A stretch of DNA of 64,000 bases. It comes from an uncultured Bacilli bacterium. Lineage in GTDB: Bacteria > Bacillota_I > Bacilli_A > RFN20 > CAG-826. The notes under the pieces are model-generated. The model searched no databases. It saw only the letters and a program-made list of their open reading frames with translations, and was not told the DNA's origin. This document shows, in pieces, positions 25,566 to 34,699 of this stretch. The translations under genes and the position numbers were made by a program. The stretch is taken from positions 26,693 through 90,692 of the forward strand of contig CALVYH010000004.1 in the NCBI GenBank assembly GCA_944372115.1, written 5' to 3'. How positions within the stretch are numbered: the first letter of the stretch is position 1; every line of letters begins with the position of its first letter.

Positions 25566-26762
25566 TTATTTAAATAATTCTTTTAAAATCTCTACCATTG
25601 TATTCATTTGATTAATTGAAACAATTTCAAATCTTCCATGAGGTGAAAAATCTCCTACCCCTAAATTTGGGCAAGGTAAACCTAAATAAGTAATAGTTGC
25701 TCCATCGGTTCCACCTCTAATTGGATCATAAGAAATCTTAATCTTTGAAGAAATATAAGCTTTATTAATTAAATTAATTGCGCTCATATCTTCTTTAAAA
25801 TAATCAAACATATTACGATATTCATCGTGAATTTTTAATTCTAATTTTGCTTTAGGATATTCGTTTTGAATTACGTTTAACGCATTTTTTAAAATTTTTT
25901 TCTTTTCTTCTAATAAATCTTTATCATGGTCTCTTAAAATAAATGAAAGATGAGCTTCTTCAACATCTCCTTTAATATCAGTAAGATGTATAAAACCTTC
26001 TCTACCTTCAGTTTTTTCTGGAACCATTTCTTTTGGTAAAAGATTAACAAATTTAGTGGCTAATAAAGCAGCGTTAACCATAATATTTTTAGCACTTCCT
26101 GGATGTACTCCTACTCCATAAATAGAAATAGTTGCACTTGCAGCATTAAAGTTTTCATAACTTGCTTCATAAATAGATCCGCCATCAAGTGTATAAGCAA
26201 CATCGGCATTCATTTTTTTAACATCAAAATGAAGTGCACCTTGGCCAATTTCTTCATCTGGAGTAAAAGAAATAGCTAAATTATAGTTAAATTCATCTTT
26301 ATGTTTTAAATAATAAGATAAAAAAGTAAGAATAATTGCAATTCCTGCTTTATCATCTCCACCTAAAAGATGTTCTCCATCAGTAACAATGATATCATCA
26401 CCAGTGATTTCTTTTAAAAATGGGAATTCATCTGAATCCATCGTATATTTTTCATTTAATTTTATTGGAGAACCATCGTATTTTTCTATAATTCTAGGAT
26501 TTTTAATTCCACCTTTTAAAGCTGGAGAGGTATCCATATGAGCGATTAATCCAATAGTTTTATCTTTGTTATTATCAACATGAGCATAAACCAAACCAAA
26601 TTCATCTCTATATGCATCGTTTACTCCTTCTTCTTTTAAAATATCAACAAGTTTAGAAGCAAACTCAAGTTCGCTTGCACTTGAAGGATAGGTTGATGAA
26701 GATTCATCACTCATTGTGTCAAAACTAATTAATTCTTTAAATAAATCAACAATATTTTTCAT
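25566..26762 (-). CDS. pepT: Peptidase T (tripeptidase)
   Basis: A 398-residue M20 zinc aminotripeptidase that releases N-terminal residues from tripeptides in the cytosol. Metal ligands and catalytic residues are visible: HMDTSP (75-80), LLGGDDKAGIA, the DEEIGQGA pair of Glu residues, TLDGG and the C-terminal FSPHGRFE. AGAGGA precedes the start. It ends 1 nt before the next gene's start region, indicating an operon. Confidence 0.95.
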   Translation of the reverse strand: MKNIVDLFKELISFDTMSDESSSTYPSSASELEFASKLVDILKEEGVNDAYRDEFGLVYAHVDNNKDKTIGLIAHMDTSPALKGGIKNPRIIEKYDGSPIKLNEKYTMDSDEFPFLKEITGDDIIVTDGEHLLGGDDKAGIAIILTFLSYYLKHKDEFNYNLAISFTPDEEIGQGALHFDVKKMNADVAYTLDGGSIYEASYENFNAASATISIYGVGVHPGSAKNIMVNAALLATKFVNLLPKEMVPEKTEGREGFIHLTDIKGDVEEAHLSFILRDHDKDLLEEKKKILKNALNVIQNEYPKAKLELKIHDEYRNMFDYFKEDMSAINLINKAYISSKIKISYDPIRGGTDGATITYLGLPCPNLGVGDFSPHGRFEIVSINQMNTMVEILKELFK

Positions 26763-26788
26763 AAAAATCTAAATTCCTCTTTTAAAAT

Positions 26789-27433
26789 CTATTCAGCAAA
26801 AAATTCAAGATCAATTCTTGAAACTTGAAAATCATAAGTTTTTGTTTCGTCACTATTAGTTAGGGTTTCAAAATTTCCTTCTTTAATAACATTAATAAAT
26901 CCATCAGTAAACTTATTTTTTGAGTAACTACCTAATTCAAATTCATCAAATTTTAATGAAGTTGAAAAAGGAAGTAACCCAGATGATGAAGTTTTTAATT
27001 CGTTTTCATTAGCTTTTAATGATAAATATATTCCTGGATATGCAGATATTTTTTCTAATCCAGCATTTACGTTATTAATAAATTCTTCACTATATTCAAA
27101 TGAAAAAGAAACATTTATAGATACTTTTCTACCATCTTCAGCAAAATTTGAATCATAAATTGAAGAAATATCTATTTTTGAAACTATATTTTCTTCATCA
27201 CTTGATAATAAAAAATAATTTTTTTCATCATTATTTAAACTTGAATATACAGTTTTTAAATATTCTTCTTCAGTGGTTGCTAAAGAATATTCGTTAGTAA
27301 CATTAATTCCATTTTTATACATTAAATATTTAGGCGAAGTTAAAGAAGGGATTAAAATAAGTAATAATCCAACGAGAATAAAAAATATTCCTGTGCCAAA
27401 ACAACTATATTTTATAATCTTTGATTTTTCCAT
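26789..27433 (-). CDS. Membrane-anchored protein of unknown function
   Basis: A 214-residue protein with one N-terminal membrane helix (about 9-32, CFGTGIFFILVGLLLILIP) and an external beta-rich domain. No family was recognised. It begins the run with pepT and the surface protein. The ATG has no Shine-Dalgarno sequence; a TATAAT box (27447-27452) within a perfect palindrome ends 13 nt before it. Confidence 0.6.
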   Translation of the reverse strand: MEKSKIIKYSCFGTGIFFILVGLLLILIPSLTSPKYLMYKNGINVTNEYSLATTEEEYLKTVYSSLNNDEKNYFLLSSDEENIVSKIDISSIYDSNFAEDGRKVSINVSFSFEYSEEFINNVNAGLEKISAYPGIYLSLKANENELKTSSSGLLPFSTSLKFDEFELGSYSKNKFTDGFINVIKEGNFETLTNSDETKTYDFQVSRIDLEFFAE

Positions 27434-27440
27434 TTTTTAA

Positions 27441-27464
27441 AAAGTAATTATAAATAATTACTTT
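27441..27464. promoter_or_regulatory. Palindrome over a -10 box
   Basis: AAAGTAATTA-TAAA-TAATTACTTT is a perfect 10-4-10 inverted repeat. It contains a minus-strand TATAAT (27447-27452) for the gene at 26789. A repressor bound here would block the promoter; alternatively it is chance in AT-rich DNA. Confidence 0.4.
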
Positions 27465-27602
27465 ACCTATTATATAATAGTTTCGTTCTCATAAAAAGAA
27501 GTTATCACTTTTTAAAACTCCTAGTTAAAACCAATAAAAGTAGCATTTTGTTACGTTAACAATAAAATTCACAAATTTTCAAACTTTTTTAAAAATTAGG
27601 CA

Positions 27603-27608
27603 TATAAT
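27603..27608 (+). promoter_or_regulatory. -10 box giving a possible leaderless start
   Basis: TATAAT ends 7 nt before the ATG at 27616, so transcription would begin at or next to the start codon. No Shine-Dalgarno sequence and no good -35 box are visible. Confidence 0.5.
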
Positions 27609-27615
27609 AAAAGAA

Positions 27616-28428
27616 ATGTATAAACCAACTTATCTAATTGATGCACATACTCATCTTGGCTGGTGGGGTTCTTTAAAAGAATGTGAAAATAATCTACTTT
27701 ATTCATTCAATAATTATGATTTATCATTCATATTAATTTCTTATGATAATGGTGAATATGATTATAAAAAGAATGAACATATTTCTTTTGAAAAATCTTT
27801 AACATATTTAAAAAACTTTGTTTTGCGTTTTAAAGGAATGGGGATGTTAATTTGGATTCCTTTTGGTAAAACTAAGATTAATTTATCCGAATTAGAAAAG
27901 TTCATAGTTGAAAATAAATCTATTATTTATGGATTAAAATTTCATCCGTTTTTATCGAGAAAATTAGTTACATCAAATAGAATAAATCCTTATTTAGCAT
28001 TAGCTAGAAAACATGATTTACCAATATTAATTCATACAGCTTTAGATGAATATTCTTATATAGATAGCATTAAAGAATTAGCCTTAAATAATAAAGATTT
28101 AACTTTTATTGCAGCCCATTTAGAACTTGGAAGTGACCATTTACATGCATTAAAAGTTTTAAAAGAAACGCCAAATTTATATGGCGATACTGCTTGGGTT
28201 GATCCTTCATTACTTAAAAATATTATTAAAGATGGATTAATAGATAAAATTTGTTTTGGTAGTGATACTCCAATTGATGGAAAAGATACTTTAGGTGAAG
28301 ATATTTATCAAAAATATATTAAAAATCATTACAAATTAAAAAAGAGCGATTATGACAAAATTATGTATTTAAACGCTCTTAAGATTTATAAAATTAAAAA
28401 AGAAGACTTATTAAATCGCAATCTATAG
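27616..28428 (+). CDS. Amidohydrolase-family metal-dependent hydrolase
   Basis: A 270-residue TIM-barrel hydrolase. The N-terminal DAHTHLG metal site, a Lys/His strand (GLKFHPFLS), LIHTAL, FIAAHLELG and CFGSDTPIDG supply the usual His and Asp ligands of the Amidohydro_2 group. The substrate is unknown. It is the only plus-strand gene for several kb and converges on the small gene at 28394, overlapping it by 35 bp. Its 3' coding end contains the terminator of that opposite operon. Confidence 0.8.
   Translation: MYKPTYLIDAHTHLGWWGSLKECENNLLYSFNNYDLSFILISYDNGEYDYKKNEHISFEKSLTYLKNFVLRFKGMGMLIWIPFGKTKINLSELEKFIVENKSIIYGLKFHPFLSRKLVTSNRINPYLALARKHDLPILIHTALDEYSYIDSIKELALNNKDLTFIAAHLELGSDHLHALKVLKETPNLYGDTAWVDPSLLKNIIKDGLIDKICFGSDTPIDGKDTLGEDIYQKYIKNHYKLKKSDYDKIMYLNALKIYKIKKEDLLNRNL
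28342..28380 (-). terminator. Terminator of the folT operon inside the amidohydrolase gene
   Basis: AAGAGCG (28342-28348) pairs with CGCTCTT (28374-28380). On the minus strand the stem is followed by TTTTTTAATTT. It lies 14 nt past the stop of the gene at 28394 and wholly in the coding sequence of the opposite gene. Confidence 0.6.
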
Positions 28429-28627
28429 GACAAGTACCACTTCCACAATCATTTCCTTCACTAGAAGAAGGATTTAATCCATTTATAATTGCAATTCCAA
28501 TAATTAATCCAATAACTATTACAAAAAGGATAATTATAAAAATAATTAATCCTTTTTTATGTTTCTTATTTTTTAAATCGTTTTCTTCATTTTCTTCAAC
28601 AATATGAGGTTTTTCGTTTTCTAACAT
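28394..28627 (-). CDS. Small membrane protein with Cys-rich tail
   Basis: A 77-residue protein: charged N-terminus (about 1-26), one membrane helix (about 27-50), then a short tail with three Cys residues (CGSGTCPIDCDLISLLF). AAAGGAG precedes the ATG, and the start overlaps the folT stop, so it is translated with folT. Function is unknown; the tail might bind metal or form disulfides. Confidence 0.65.
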   Translation of the reverse strand: MLENEKPHIVEENEENDLKNKKHKKGLIIFIIILFVIVIGLIIGIAIINGLNPSSSEGNDCGSGTCPIDCDLISLLF

Positions 28628-29448
28628 TATAAATTTTCTCCTTTCTTACCGTCTTCGAAAATTAAATCTTTTGGTAAAAGTGCGCCTTTAACACCACTTT
28701 TAAGTGAAACATTAAGTGCTACTACAACAATAATATAATGTACAAATGCAGTTAAAAATCCTGTTAATCCCCTAACTCCGAAAATAACTTCAAATGAATA
28801 ATTTAATCTATATACAAAAATAAGAGATGACACAGGTATTTTAAAGAAAAAATATGTTATAAACATCGAAGCAGCGATTAAATATAGATTGTAATATTTA
28901 TTTATCTTTCTATCTTTATATTTTCTTTTAAAAAGAATAATGCCAACATAAAAAATAATTGATAAAACAAAGAAAACAAGCGGAATTACAATTTTTAAAG
29001 TTGGAGTAAATTCATATACCTTTGAAGTTGTTGTATAAGAAAAAGTATCATGAGTTAAAACAAATACTAAAACAAATACATCAAGCAAAAGCATAATTAT
29101 TCCTAAAATTATTGGATATTTACGATCAACTTTAGCTTTTTCTAAAATTTTATAAACAAAATAAGGTATAAAGCCTTGTATTATTGCTGGAATTGAAAAT
29201 AAAAAATCATATGGTCCACCTTGAGGAAATAGTATCGCTCCAAAAAAATCTACAGCAAAAGAAACTATTGTTCCATATAAAGGACCTAAATAAAATGTAG
29301 CAAAAAATATAACGCTCATCGCAAAAGAAATCTTTAAAAATGGAAGACCAAATAAATAAGGTAAAGAGAAAAATCTAGATAAAATAATACCTAGAGCAAT
29401 AAATAACGCACTAAATGCTATTTTATATAAAACAGTCATTTTTCTCAT
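28627..29448 (-). CDS. folT: ECF transporter S component, FolT-like (folate)
   Basis: A 273-residue membrane protein with about six helices. The N-terminal half (IALGIILSRFFSLP, FLKISFAMSVIFFATFYLGP, SFAVDFFGAILFPQGG) matches the substrate-binding S components of the FolT group. It should pair with EcfT and the two EcfA subunits encoded at 16563-19145. The C-terminal half is longer than in classical FolT. Substrate is inferred from sequence words only; another vitamin is possible. Confidence 0.75.
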   Translation of the reverse strand: MRKMTVLYKIAFSALFIALGIILSRFFSLPYLFGLPFLKISFAMSVIFFATFYLGPLYGTIVSFAVDFFGAILFPQGGPYDFLFSIPAIIQGFIPYFVYKILEKAKVDRKYPIILGIIMLLLDVFVLVFVLTHDTFSYTTTSKVYEFTPTLKIVIPLVFFVLSIIFYVGIILFKRKYKDRKINKYYNLYLIAASMFITYFFFKIPVSSLIFVYRLNYSFEVIFGVRGLTGFLTAFVHYIIVVVALNVSLKSGVKGALLPKDLIFEDGKKGENL

Positions 29449-29454
29449 AATTAT

Positions 29455-29913
29455 CTATCTTTTTAAAGCTTTAGCGATATTTCTATCAATGTCTCTTTTC
29501 TTAATTGTTTCTCGTTTATCATATAATTTTTTACCTTTTGCTAAAGCGATTTCAATTTTACATTTTCCTTTTTTTAAATAAACTTTAGTAGGAACAATCG
29601 TATATCCATCTCTTTCAATACGGTTTCTGAGTTTTAAAATTTCTTTTTTATGCAAAAGAAGTCTTCTATTTCTTAATGGATCATGATTAAAAACACTACT
29701 TTTTTCGTAAATAGCAATGTTCATATTTATAACAAAAGCTTCATTATTTCTAATAATTACATAAGCATCATCAATATTAACTTTATTATTTCGAATTGAT
29801 TTTATTTCGCTTCCTTTAAGTTCAACTCCGCACTCTAAAAAATCACTTAAAAAATAATTAAAGTGAGCTTTTCTGTTATTACTTACAATTTTAATTCCGT
29901 TTGAATTTTCCAC
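29455..29913 (-). CDS. smpB: SsrA (tmRNA)-binding protein SmpB
   Basis: A 152-residue protein for ribosome rescue. ECGVELKGSEIKSIR, the DAYV/INMNIAIYEKSS region and RRLLLHKKEI are SmpB landmarks, and the basic tail ends RDIAKALKR-like. I chose the GTG at 29913: GAGGA lies 14 nt upstream and it starts after the stop of the upstream gene; a TTG at 29943 would add ten residues not typical of the family. No tmRNA gene is seen nearby. Confidence 0.93.
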   Translation of the reverse strand: MENSNGIKIVSNNRKAHFNYFLSDFLECGVELKGSEIKSIRNNKVNIDDAYVIIRNNEAFVINMNIAIYEKSSVFNHDPLRNRRLLLHKKEILKLRNRIERDGYTIVPTKVYLKKGKCKIEIALAKGKKLYDKRETIKKRDIDRNIAKALKR

Positions 29914-29920
29914 GTGAAAT

Positions 29921-30868
29921 CTATTTTCCTCGATAATAATCAATAGTCAAGTCTATAGCATATTCAAAATCATAATCATGGCGATAGCCTAACTCTTTTT
30001 CAATTTTGCTTGTATCAACAGCATATTTACGATCGTGTATCTTACGATCTTCGACAAATTTAATTAAAGATTCTTTTTTTCTCATCTTTTGTAAGATAAA
30101 TTTGATTAATTCTAAATTTTGATGAGGTTCGTGAGATGAAACATTATAAGCCTCTCCACTTTTACCATTTTTAATAATCAAATCTATGGCTTTACAGTGG
30201 TCAAGAACATAAATCCAATCTCTAACATTCTTACCATCACCAAAAACTGGAATTTCCATGTTATTTAATGCTCTATTAATAACAAGTGGAATAAGTTTAT
30301 CACTTGCTTGATATTTTCCAAAATTATTTGTTGATCTAGAAATTGTTACATTTAACCCATGAACTTTATGATACATCATTAAAAATTCTTCAGCTTGAGC
30401 TTTACTTAAAGCATATGGATTTTTTGGATTAAATGAATCAGTTTCTTTAAAATAATAATCACTACTTACATCTAAATCACCATAAATTTCATCAGTAGAA
30501 ACTTGATGTAATCTTTTAACGTTATATTTTAAACATAAAGTTGCTAAATTAATTACACCTAAAACATTCGTTTCAAAAAAGGTTGCTTCATCCATAAAAG
30601 ATTTATCAACACTTGTTTCAGCAGCAAAATTAATTACATAATCAAATTTTTCTTTTCTAAAAACCTTTTCTAGGAATGAATAATCAGAAATATCACCCTT
30701 ATAAAATGAAAACGTTGAAAAATTCTTGAATTGGTCAAGCATTTTTTTATTTGCGGCATAAGTTAATTTATCAACAATAACTAACTCATCATTTTTATAT
30801 TTCCCTAAAAAGAATTTAGTAAAGTTTACACCTATAAATCCTAATCCACCTGTAATTAATACTTTCAT
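29921..30868 (-). CDS. rmlB-like: dTDP-glucose 4,6-dehydratase-like sugar epimerase/dehydratase
   Basis: A 315-residue short-chain dehydrogenase. GGLGFIGVNF (7-16) binds NAD; STDEIYG (T125, D126, E127) and Y152-x3-K156 are the catalytic residues of RmlB-type enzymes. RDWIYVLDHCKAID is also typical. No other rml gene is in the window, so the pathway (dTDP-rhamnose or another deoxysugar) cannot be confirmed. GAGGT precedes the start. Confidence 0.85.
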   Translation of the reverse strand: MKVLITGGLGFIGVNFTKFFLGKYKNDELVIVDKLTYAANKKMLDQFKNFSTFSFYKGDISDYSFLEKVFRKEKFDYVINFAAETSVDKSFMDEATFFETNVLGVINLATLCLKYNVKRLHQVSTDEIYGDLDVSSDYYFKETDSFNPKNPYALSKAQAEEFLMMYHKVHGLNVTISRSTNNFGKYQASDKLIPLVINRALNNMEIPVFGDGKNVRDWIYVLDHCKAIDLIIKNGKSGEAYNVSSHEPHQNLELIKFILQKMRKKESLIKFVEDRKIHDRKYAVDTSKIEKELGYRHDYDFEYAIDLTIDYYRGK

Positions 30869-31100
30869 TTAATTAAACCTCATATTCCAATTTCTTGCTT
30901 ACTAATTATAAACTACTTCTTTCTTTAAAGATACCTTAATGAAAATGAAGTTAATTTAAAAAGAGACAGAAAGTGAAACAATTAATTTATTTCATATATT
31001 TTTTAATCAAACCATTAAATTTTTAGAATAATTTTTTGATTTTTTGACTTCTTGTATAGTGAGGGAGGCTTATTGTGTCAATATTCGACAATCCCTTTTA

Positions 31101-31284
31101 TGAGGACCTCTGTCTCTTGTTAATCTTATTTTTCCAAAGAAGTGATAAAGGAGAGATTGACGTGTGAAAACTAAAAAAAGAGGAAGTCGCATTGTGATTT
31201 TTGAAGATACAATCAACCTCTTCCTCCTCAAACTCATATTTATTATAACTGAGGAAATTTAAGATGACAAGAGGCATGTCCTCA
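31101..31284 (-). ncRNA. Candidate 6S-like structured RNA
   Basis: The stretch folds into one long interrupted rod. Outer stem: TGAGGAC (31101) with GTCCTCA, then CTCTTGT with ACAAGAG, then AATCTTA with TAAGAT (31260-31284). A large open bubble follows on both sides. The inner stem pairs GAGGAAG (31180-31186) with CTTCCTC (31220-31226), continuing with ATTGT / ACAAT. Size (about 185 nt) and rod-bubble-rod shape match 6S RNA. A minus-strand TATAAT at 31294-31299 would start transcription near the outer stem. The strand and family remain unproven; a 65-codon frame here is not convincing. Confidence 0.4.
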
Positions 31285-31322
31285 CTCTCTCTCATTATAT
31301 TGAATAATCAATACCTTATTTT

Positions 31323-33596
31323 TTAGTTTCTTTTTATAAATAATGTTAAGGCGTTTAAACAAACCGTAACACTAGATAAAGCCATTAACATCGAGCAATA
31401 CATTGGTTCTAATACAAATCCTAATTTAGCAAATACTCCAGCTGCTACTGGAATAAATATCACATTATAAATAAATGCCCAAAATAGATTAAAAGAGATA
31501 TTATTTCTTATTCTTTTAGATATATTTAAAATTTTAAATATATCTGTTAAAGAAGATCTCATTAATATAAATTCTGCGCTAGCTAAAGCAATATCACTTC
31601 CTTTAGCAACAGCAACTCCAACATCACTTCTAGTTAAAGCAATTGAATCATTAACACCATCGCCAACCATCATAACTTTATATCCTTCATTTTGAAGGCG
31701 AATAATTTCTTTATCTTTTTCAGTTGGTTTAACTTCGCTAATAACTTCTTCAATTCCTACTTCTTTAGCAATATAAGATGCAATATTTTTATTATCTCCA
31801 GTTAATAAAACAATCTTTTTAAATCTTTTTTTAGCTTCTTTAATAAATTCTTTGCTCTCAGCTTTAAGTTTATCTTTTAAATAATAAAATCCATAAATTT
31901 CTCCATTTTTATTATAAACACAAATAGGAATTTCACCTTTAAAAGATCTTTCTTCTACTTCTTTTAAGATTTCTTCATTTAAAGAAACAATATCTTTCGC
32001 ATAAGATAAATTTGTAATATAAATAACTTCATCTTTAAAGGTAGCTTTAATTCCTGCTCCAGGTAAAGTTTCATTCATCATAAATTTATCATTTAATGAA
32101 TTAACTTCATTTTTTAAATATAAAGTTATTGCTTTAGCAATTGGATGTTCACTATAAGATTCCATCGTATAAATCTTTTCTTTTAATTCACTAGTTAATT
32201 CTTTTTTAAAATTAGTAAATGAAACAGTTAATTCACCTTCAGTGATAGTATTTGTTTTATCTAAAACTAAACAATCAATATCTTTTACTTTTTCAATTCC
32301 TTCACTTTTTTGAACTAAAACGTAATTTTTACTAAATACTGATGAACCAACAAGCAAAGAAATTGGGGTAGCAAGTCCTAAAGCACAAGGACAAGAAATA
32401 ACTAAAACTCCTACTGCAAAAGTAAATGCTTCATCAAATCCATTTATAAAATGTGAAGAAGTTATAATTACTCCCTTTTCATTACCAATTGTATAGCCTA
32501 AACTTATCCAAATTATAAAAACAATAACGGCTAAAATCATGACTGTAGGAACAAAAATTTTAGCAACTTTATCAACATTTTTAGTTAAAGGTGTTTTCAT
32601 ATTACTAGCTTCGCTAACTAAAGAAGCAATTTTATTTAATAAATTATCTTTTTTATCTTTATTAACTAATATTTTTAAAGGCGATTCTTTATTTACACTT
32701 CCTCCAACTACTATGTCATCTTCTTTTTTAAATATAGGAAGTGATTCTCCACTAATAATTGATTCATCAACACTACTTTTTCCACTTAATACTATTCCAT
32801 CACAAGGTATAGTTTCTCCAGGTTTAACAACTAAAACATCATGTAATTTAACTAATTTAGTAGGAGTATCAACTATTTCATTATTAATTAAGACATGGGC
32901 AGTTTTAGGGCGTAATGCTAAAAGTGCTCTAATTGTTGATTTAGCTTTATTTTTAGATAAGTCTTCAATATATTTTCCTAAGGAAACAACAACTAAAACC
33001 ATCGCAGCACTATCTAAATATAAATGAAAATGAGAAAAAGGATATATTCCAGGATTAACTATTACGTTTATTGTTAAATATATCGAATAAATAAAAGAGA
33101 AGAAACTACCTAAAAATACTAATGAATCCATATTAAAAGATAGTTTTATTATCGATAAGAATCCATTTTTATAATAATCAAAAAACATTATTACAATAAT
33201 AATAGTTATTACATATTGAACAACATTTGAAATAATAAAAGGACTTTCTTTTATTATTTCAGGGAATATATCACTATACATTCCTCCCATTCCAAAAAAT
33301 AAAAGAGGTATAAGAAGAATAAACCCAATAATTATTTTAACTAATCTTTTATAATCTTTTTTATTTTCATAGACGCTTTCTTCGTCAAAATCATCAACTA
33401 ATTCATATCCCGCATCTTTAATAGCTTTTTTTAACTTTTCTTTATCTATCTTTTTTTCATCAAAAGATATTTTTGCACTATTAGTCATTAAATTTACTTC
33501 ACAAGAAGTAACTCCATCAACCTTTTTAGCAGCATTTTCTACATTTATCTTACAAGCTGCACAGTGCATATTTTTAACGCTATATTCTTTTTCCAT
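31323..33596 (-). CDS. copA-like: Copper-type P1B ATPase with altered DKTGT motif
   Basis: A 757-residue membrane pump. Residues 1-70 are an HMA domain with MHCAACK. Eight membrane helices are expected, with the CPC motif in ISCPCALGLATP (about 400). Other motifs are TGES-like ISGES, HP in YSEHPIAKAI, and GDGVNDSIAL. The phosphorylation motif, normally DKTGT, reads D446-K-T-N-T450; codon 449 is AAT (32250-32252). The CPC, HMA and length fit Cu+ exporters. It has no regulator beside it on the same strand; the flavodoxin-like gene is upstream. Confidence 0.88.
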   Translation of the reverse strand: MEKEYSVKNMHCAACKINVENAAKKVDGVTSCEVNLMTNSAKISFDEKKIDKEKLKKAIKDAGYELVDDFDEESVYENKKDYKRLVKIIIGFILLIPLLFFGMGGMYSDIFPEIIKESPFIISNVVQYVITIIIVIMFFDYYKNGFLSIIKLSFNMDSLVFLGSFFSFIYSIYLTINVIVNPGIYPFSHFHLYLDSAAMVLVVVSLGKYIEDLSKNKAKSTIRALLALRPKTAHVLINNEIVDTPTKLVKLHDVLVVKPGETIPCDGIVLSGKSSVDESIISGESLPIFKKEDDIVVGGSVNKESPLKILVNKDKKDNLLNKIASLVSEASNMKTPLTKNVDKVAKIFVPTVMILAVIVFIIWISLGYTIGNEKGVIITSSHFINGFDEAFTFAVGVLVISCPCALGLATPISLLVGSSVFSKNYVLVQKSEGIEKVKDIDCLVLDKTNTITEGELTVSFTNFKKELTSELKEKIYTMESYSEHPIAKAITLYLKNEVNSLNDKFMMNETLPGAGIKATFKDEVIYITNLSYAKDIVSLNEEILKEVEERSFKGEIPICVYNKNGEIYGFYYLKDKLKAESKEFIKEAKKRFKKIVLLTGDNKNIASYIAKEVGIEEVISEVKPTEKDKEIIRLQNEGYKVMMVGDGVNDSIALTRSDVGVAVAKGSDIALASAEFILMRSSLTDIFKILNISKRIRNNISFNLFWAFIYNVIFIPVAAGVFAKLGFVLEPMYCSMLMALSSVTVCLNALTLFIKRN

Positions 33597-33642
33597 AACT
33601 TCTTTATTTAAGAATAAATAGCTTTTTTAGACTTTAAAATAC

Positions 33643-34179
33643 TTATTTATTATTTTTATTAATTTTTAAACGATGATAAACATCTAACATTTTGTCAAGT
33701 TTAGAAACATCTGTTAAATCCATTGGTGTAGTTAACCTTGCGCTTATTTGATCTAAAGGTAAATTTTGTTTTTTAGCTGCAGCTTCTAAACCAATTTTCA
33801 TCATTTTTTGCATGATTTTACTCATTTTTGAATAATCCATACCTCCTGGAAGAAGATAGAGTCTAACATGGTAATAATTTAATCCATTTGAAGTTATAAC
33901 TATATCTTTCTTTTCATCGGTAATAGGTTCAATTCCCGTACAAAAAATGAATATATTTTTATCTTTAAACTTTTCGTAATGTTTTAAAAACTTATCTAAA
34001 CCAAGTATTTTGCTATTTCTTAATGGCCCTCCAAAAAATATAAAATCGACATCCTTTGTCATTTTTACCTTAAATTTTTTAATATCAACTACTTCTGATT
34101 CTGGTAATCTTCTTTCTAAAGAATCAACATATTTTTTAGTAAAACCAGTATCACTTTTATAAACAATTAAATTTTCCAT
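33643..34179 (-). CDS. Flavodoxin-domain protein
   Basis: A 178-residue protein of the flavodoxin_5 type: VYKSDTGFTKKYVDSL is the FMN phosphate loop, DFIFFGGPLRN and IFIFCTGI are the next strands. It may be an FMN-dependent reductase or electron carrier. It lies 46 nt upstream of the CopA-like gene in the same direction, so it may be cotranscribed. AAGGAT precedes the ATG. Confidence 0.75.
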   Translation of the reverse strand: MENLIVYKSDTGFTKKYVDSLERRLPESEVVDIKKFKVKMTKDVDFIFFGGPLRNSKILGLDKFLKHYEKFKDKNIFIFCTGIEPITDEKKDIVITSNGLNYYHVRLYLLPGGMDYSKMSKIMQKMMKIGLEAAAKKQNLPLDQISARLTTPMDLTDVSKLDKMLDVYHRLKINKNNK

Positions 34180-34303
34180 AATATCCTTATTATATATATG
34201 AAAATCTTGAAAACAAGTACGTCAATTTTTAAAAATTTAAGAATTAACTAATTTTGAATTTAATCCATTAATAAATTATTTTCAAGCAATATGCATTTTT
34301 AAC

Positions 34304-34336
34304 TTGACAGTTGAATAGTTGTTCAACTATTATATT
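34304..34336 (+). promoter_or_regulatory. Promoter with ArsR-type operator
   Basis: TTGACA (34304-34309) and TATTAT (34328-34333) are 18 bp apart. Between and over them lies AATAGTTG-TT-CAACTATT (34314-34331), a perfect 8-2-8 palindrome, overlapped by GTTGAA-N6-TTCAAC. This is the arrangement expected for a metal-sensing ArsR/SmtB repressor that blocks its own promoter. Confidence 0.75.
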
Positions 34337-34361
34337 GTTGCAAGTTTTGGAGGAGTCGCTA

Positions 34362-34691
34362 ATGGAAGAAAAATTAACCGCAATTAATCGATTAACTAGA
34401 AAAATTAAAGATGAAGAAATTTATGATTTATCGGATTTTTTTAAAGTCCTTGGTGATTCTACTCGTTTAAAAATACTTTGGGCATTAGATCGAAATGAAA
34501 TGACTGTCACTGAATTATGTTCCCTATTAGGAATGACAAAAAGTGCAATATCACATCAACTAAAAGTATTAAAAGATAATAAATTAGTAAATTATCGAAA
34601 GGTTGGTAAAAATGTTATTTATGAACTTGATGATTTACATATTTCTACAATTATAGAAACAGCTCAAATTCATTTAAAAGAAGGGAGATAA
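34362..34691 (+). CDS. ArsR/SmtB-family metal-sensing repressor
   Basis: A 109-residue winged-helix repressor. FKVLGDSTRLKILWAL, TVTELCSLLGMTKSAISHQLKVLKDNKLV and YRKVGKNVIYEL are the classic helix and wing segments. ELCSLL carries one Cys; the C-terminal HISTIIETAQIH has His and Asp/Glu residues like the alpha-5 site of CzrA/SmtB-type zinc sensors. I chose the ATG at 34362 because GGAGGAG precedes it; the palindromic operator lies 31 bp upstream. It controls the HMA protein and ATPase genes that follow. Confidence 0.9.
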   Translation: MEEKLTAINRLTRKIKDEEIYDLSDFFKVLGDSTRLKILWALDRNEMTVTELCSLLGMTKSAISHQLKVLKDNKLVNYRKVGKNVIYELDDLHISTIIETAQIHLKEGR

Positions 34692-34699
34692 ATTAGTTT

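Noticed and set aside
31098..31295. 65-codon minus-strand frame
   Set aside because: No Shine-Dalgarno sequence, odd composition, and the same bases form long complementary arms better explained as structured RNA.
32539..33027. 162-codon plus-strand frame
   Set aside because: It is the complement of the CopA-like ATPase coding sequence and shows no gene signals of its own.
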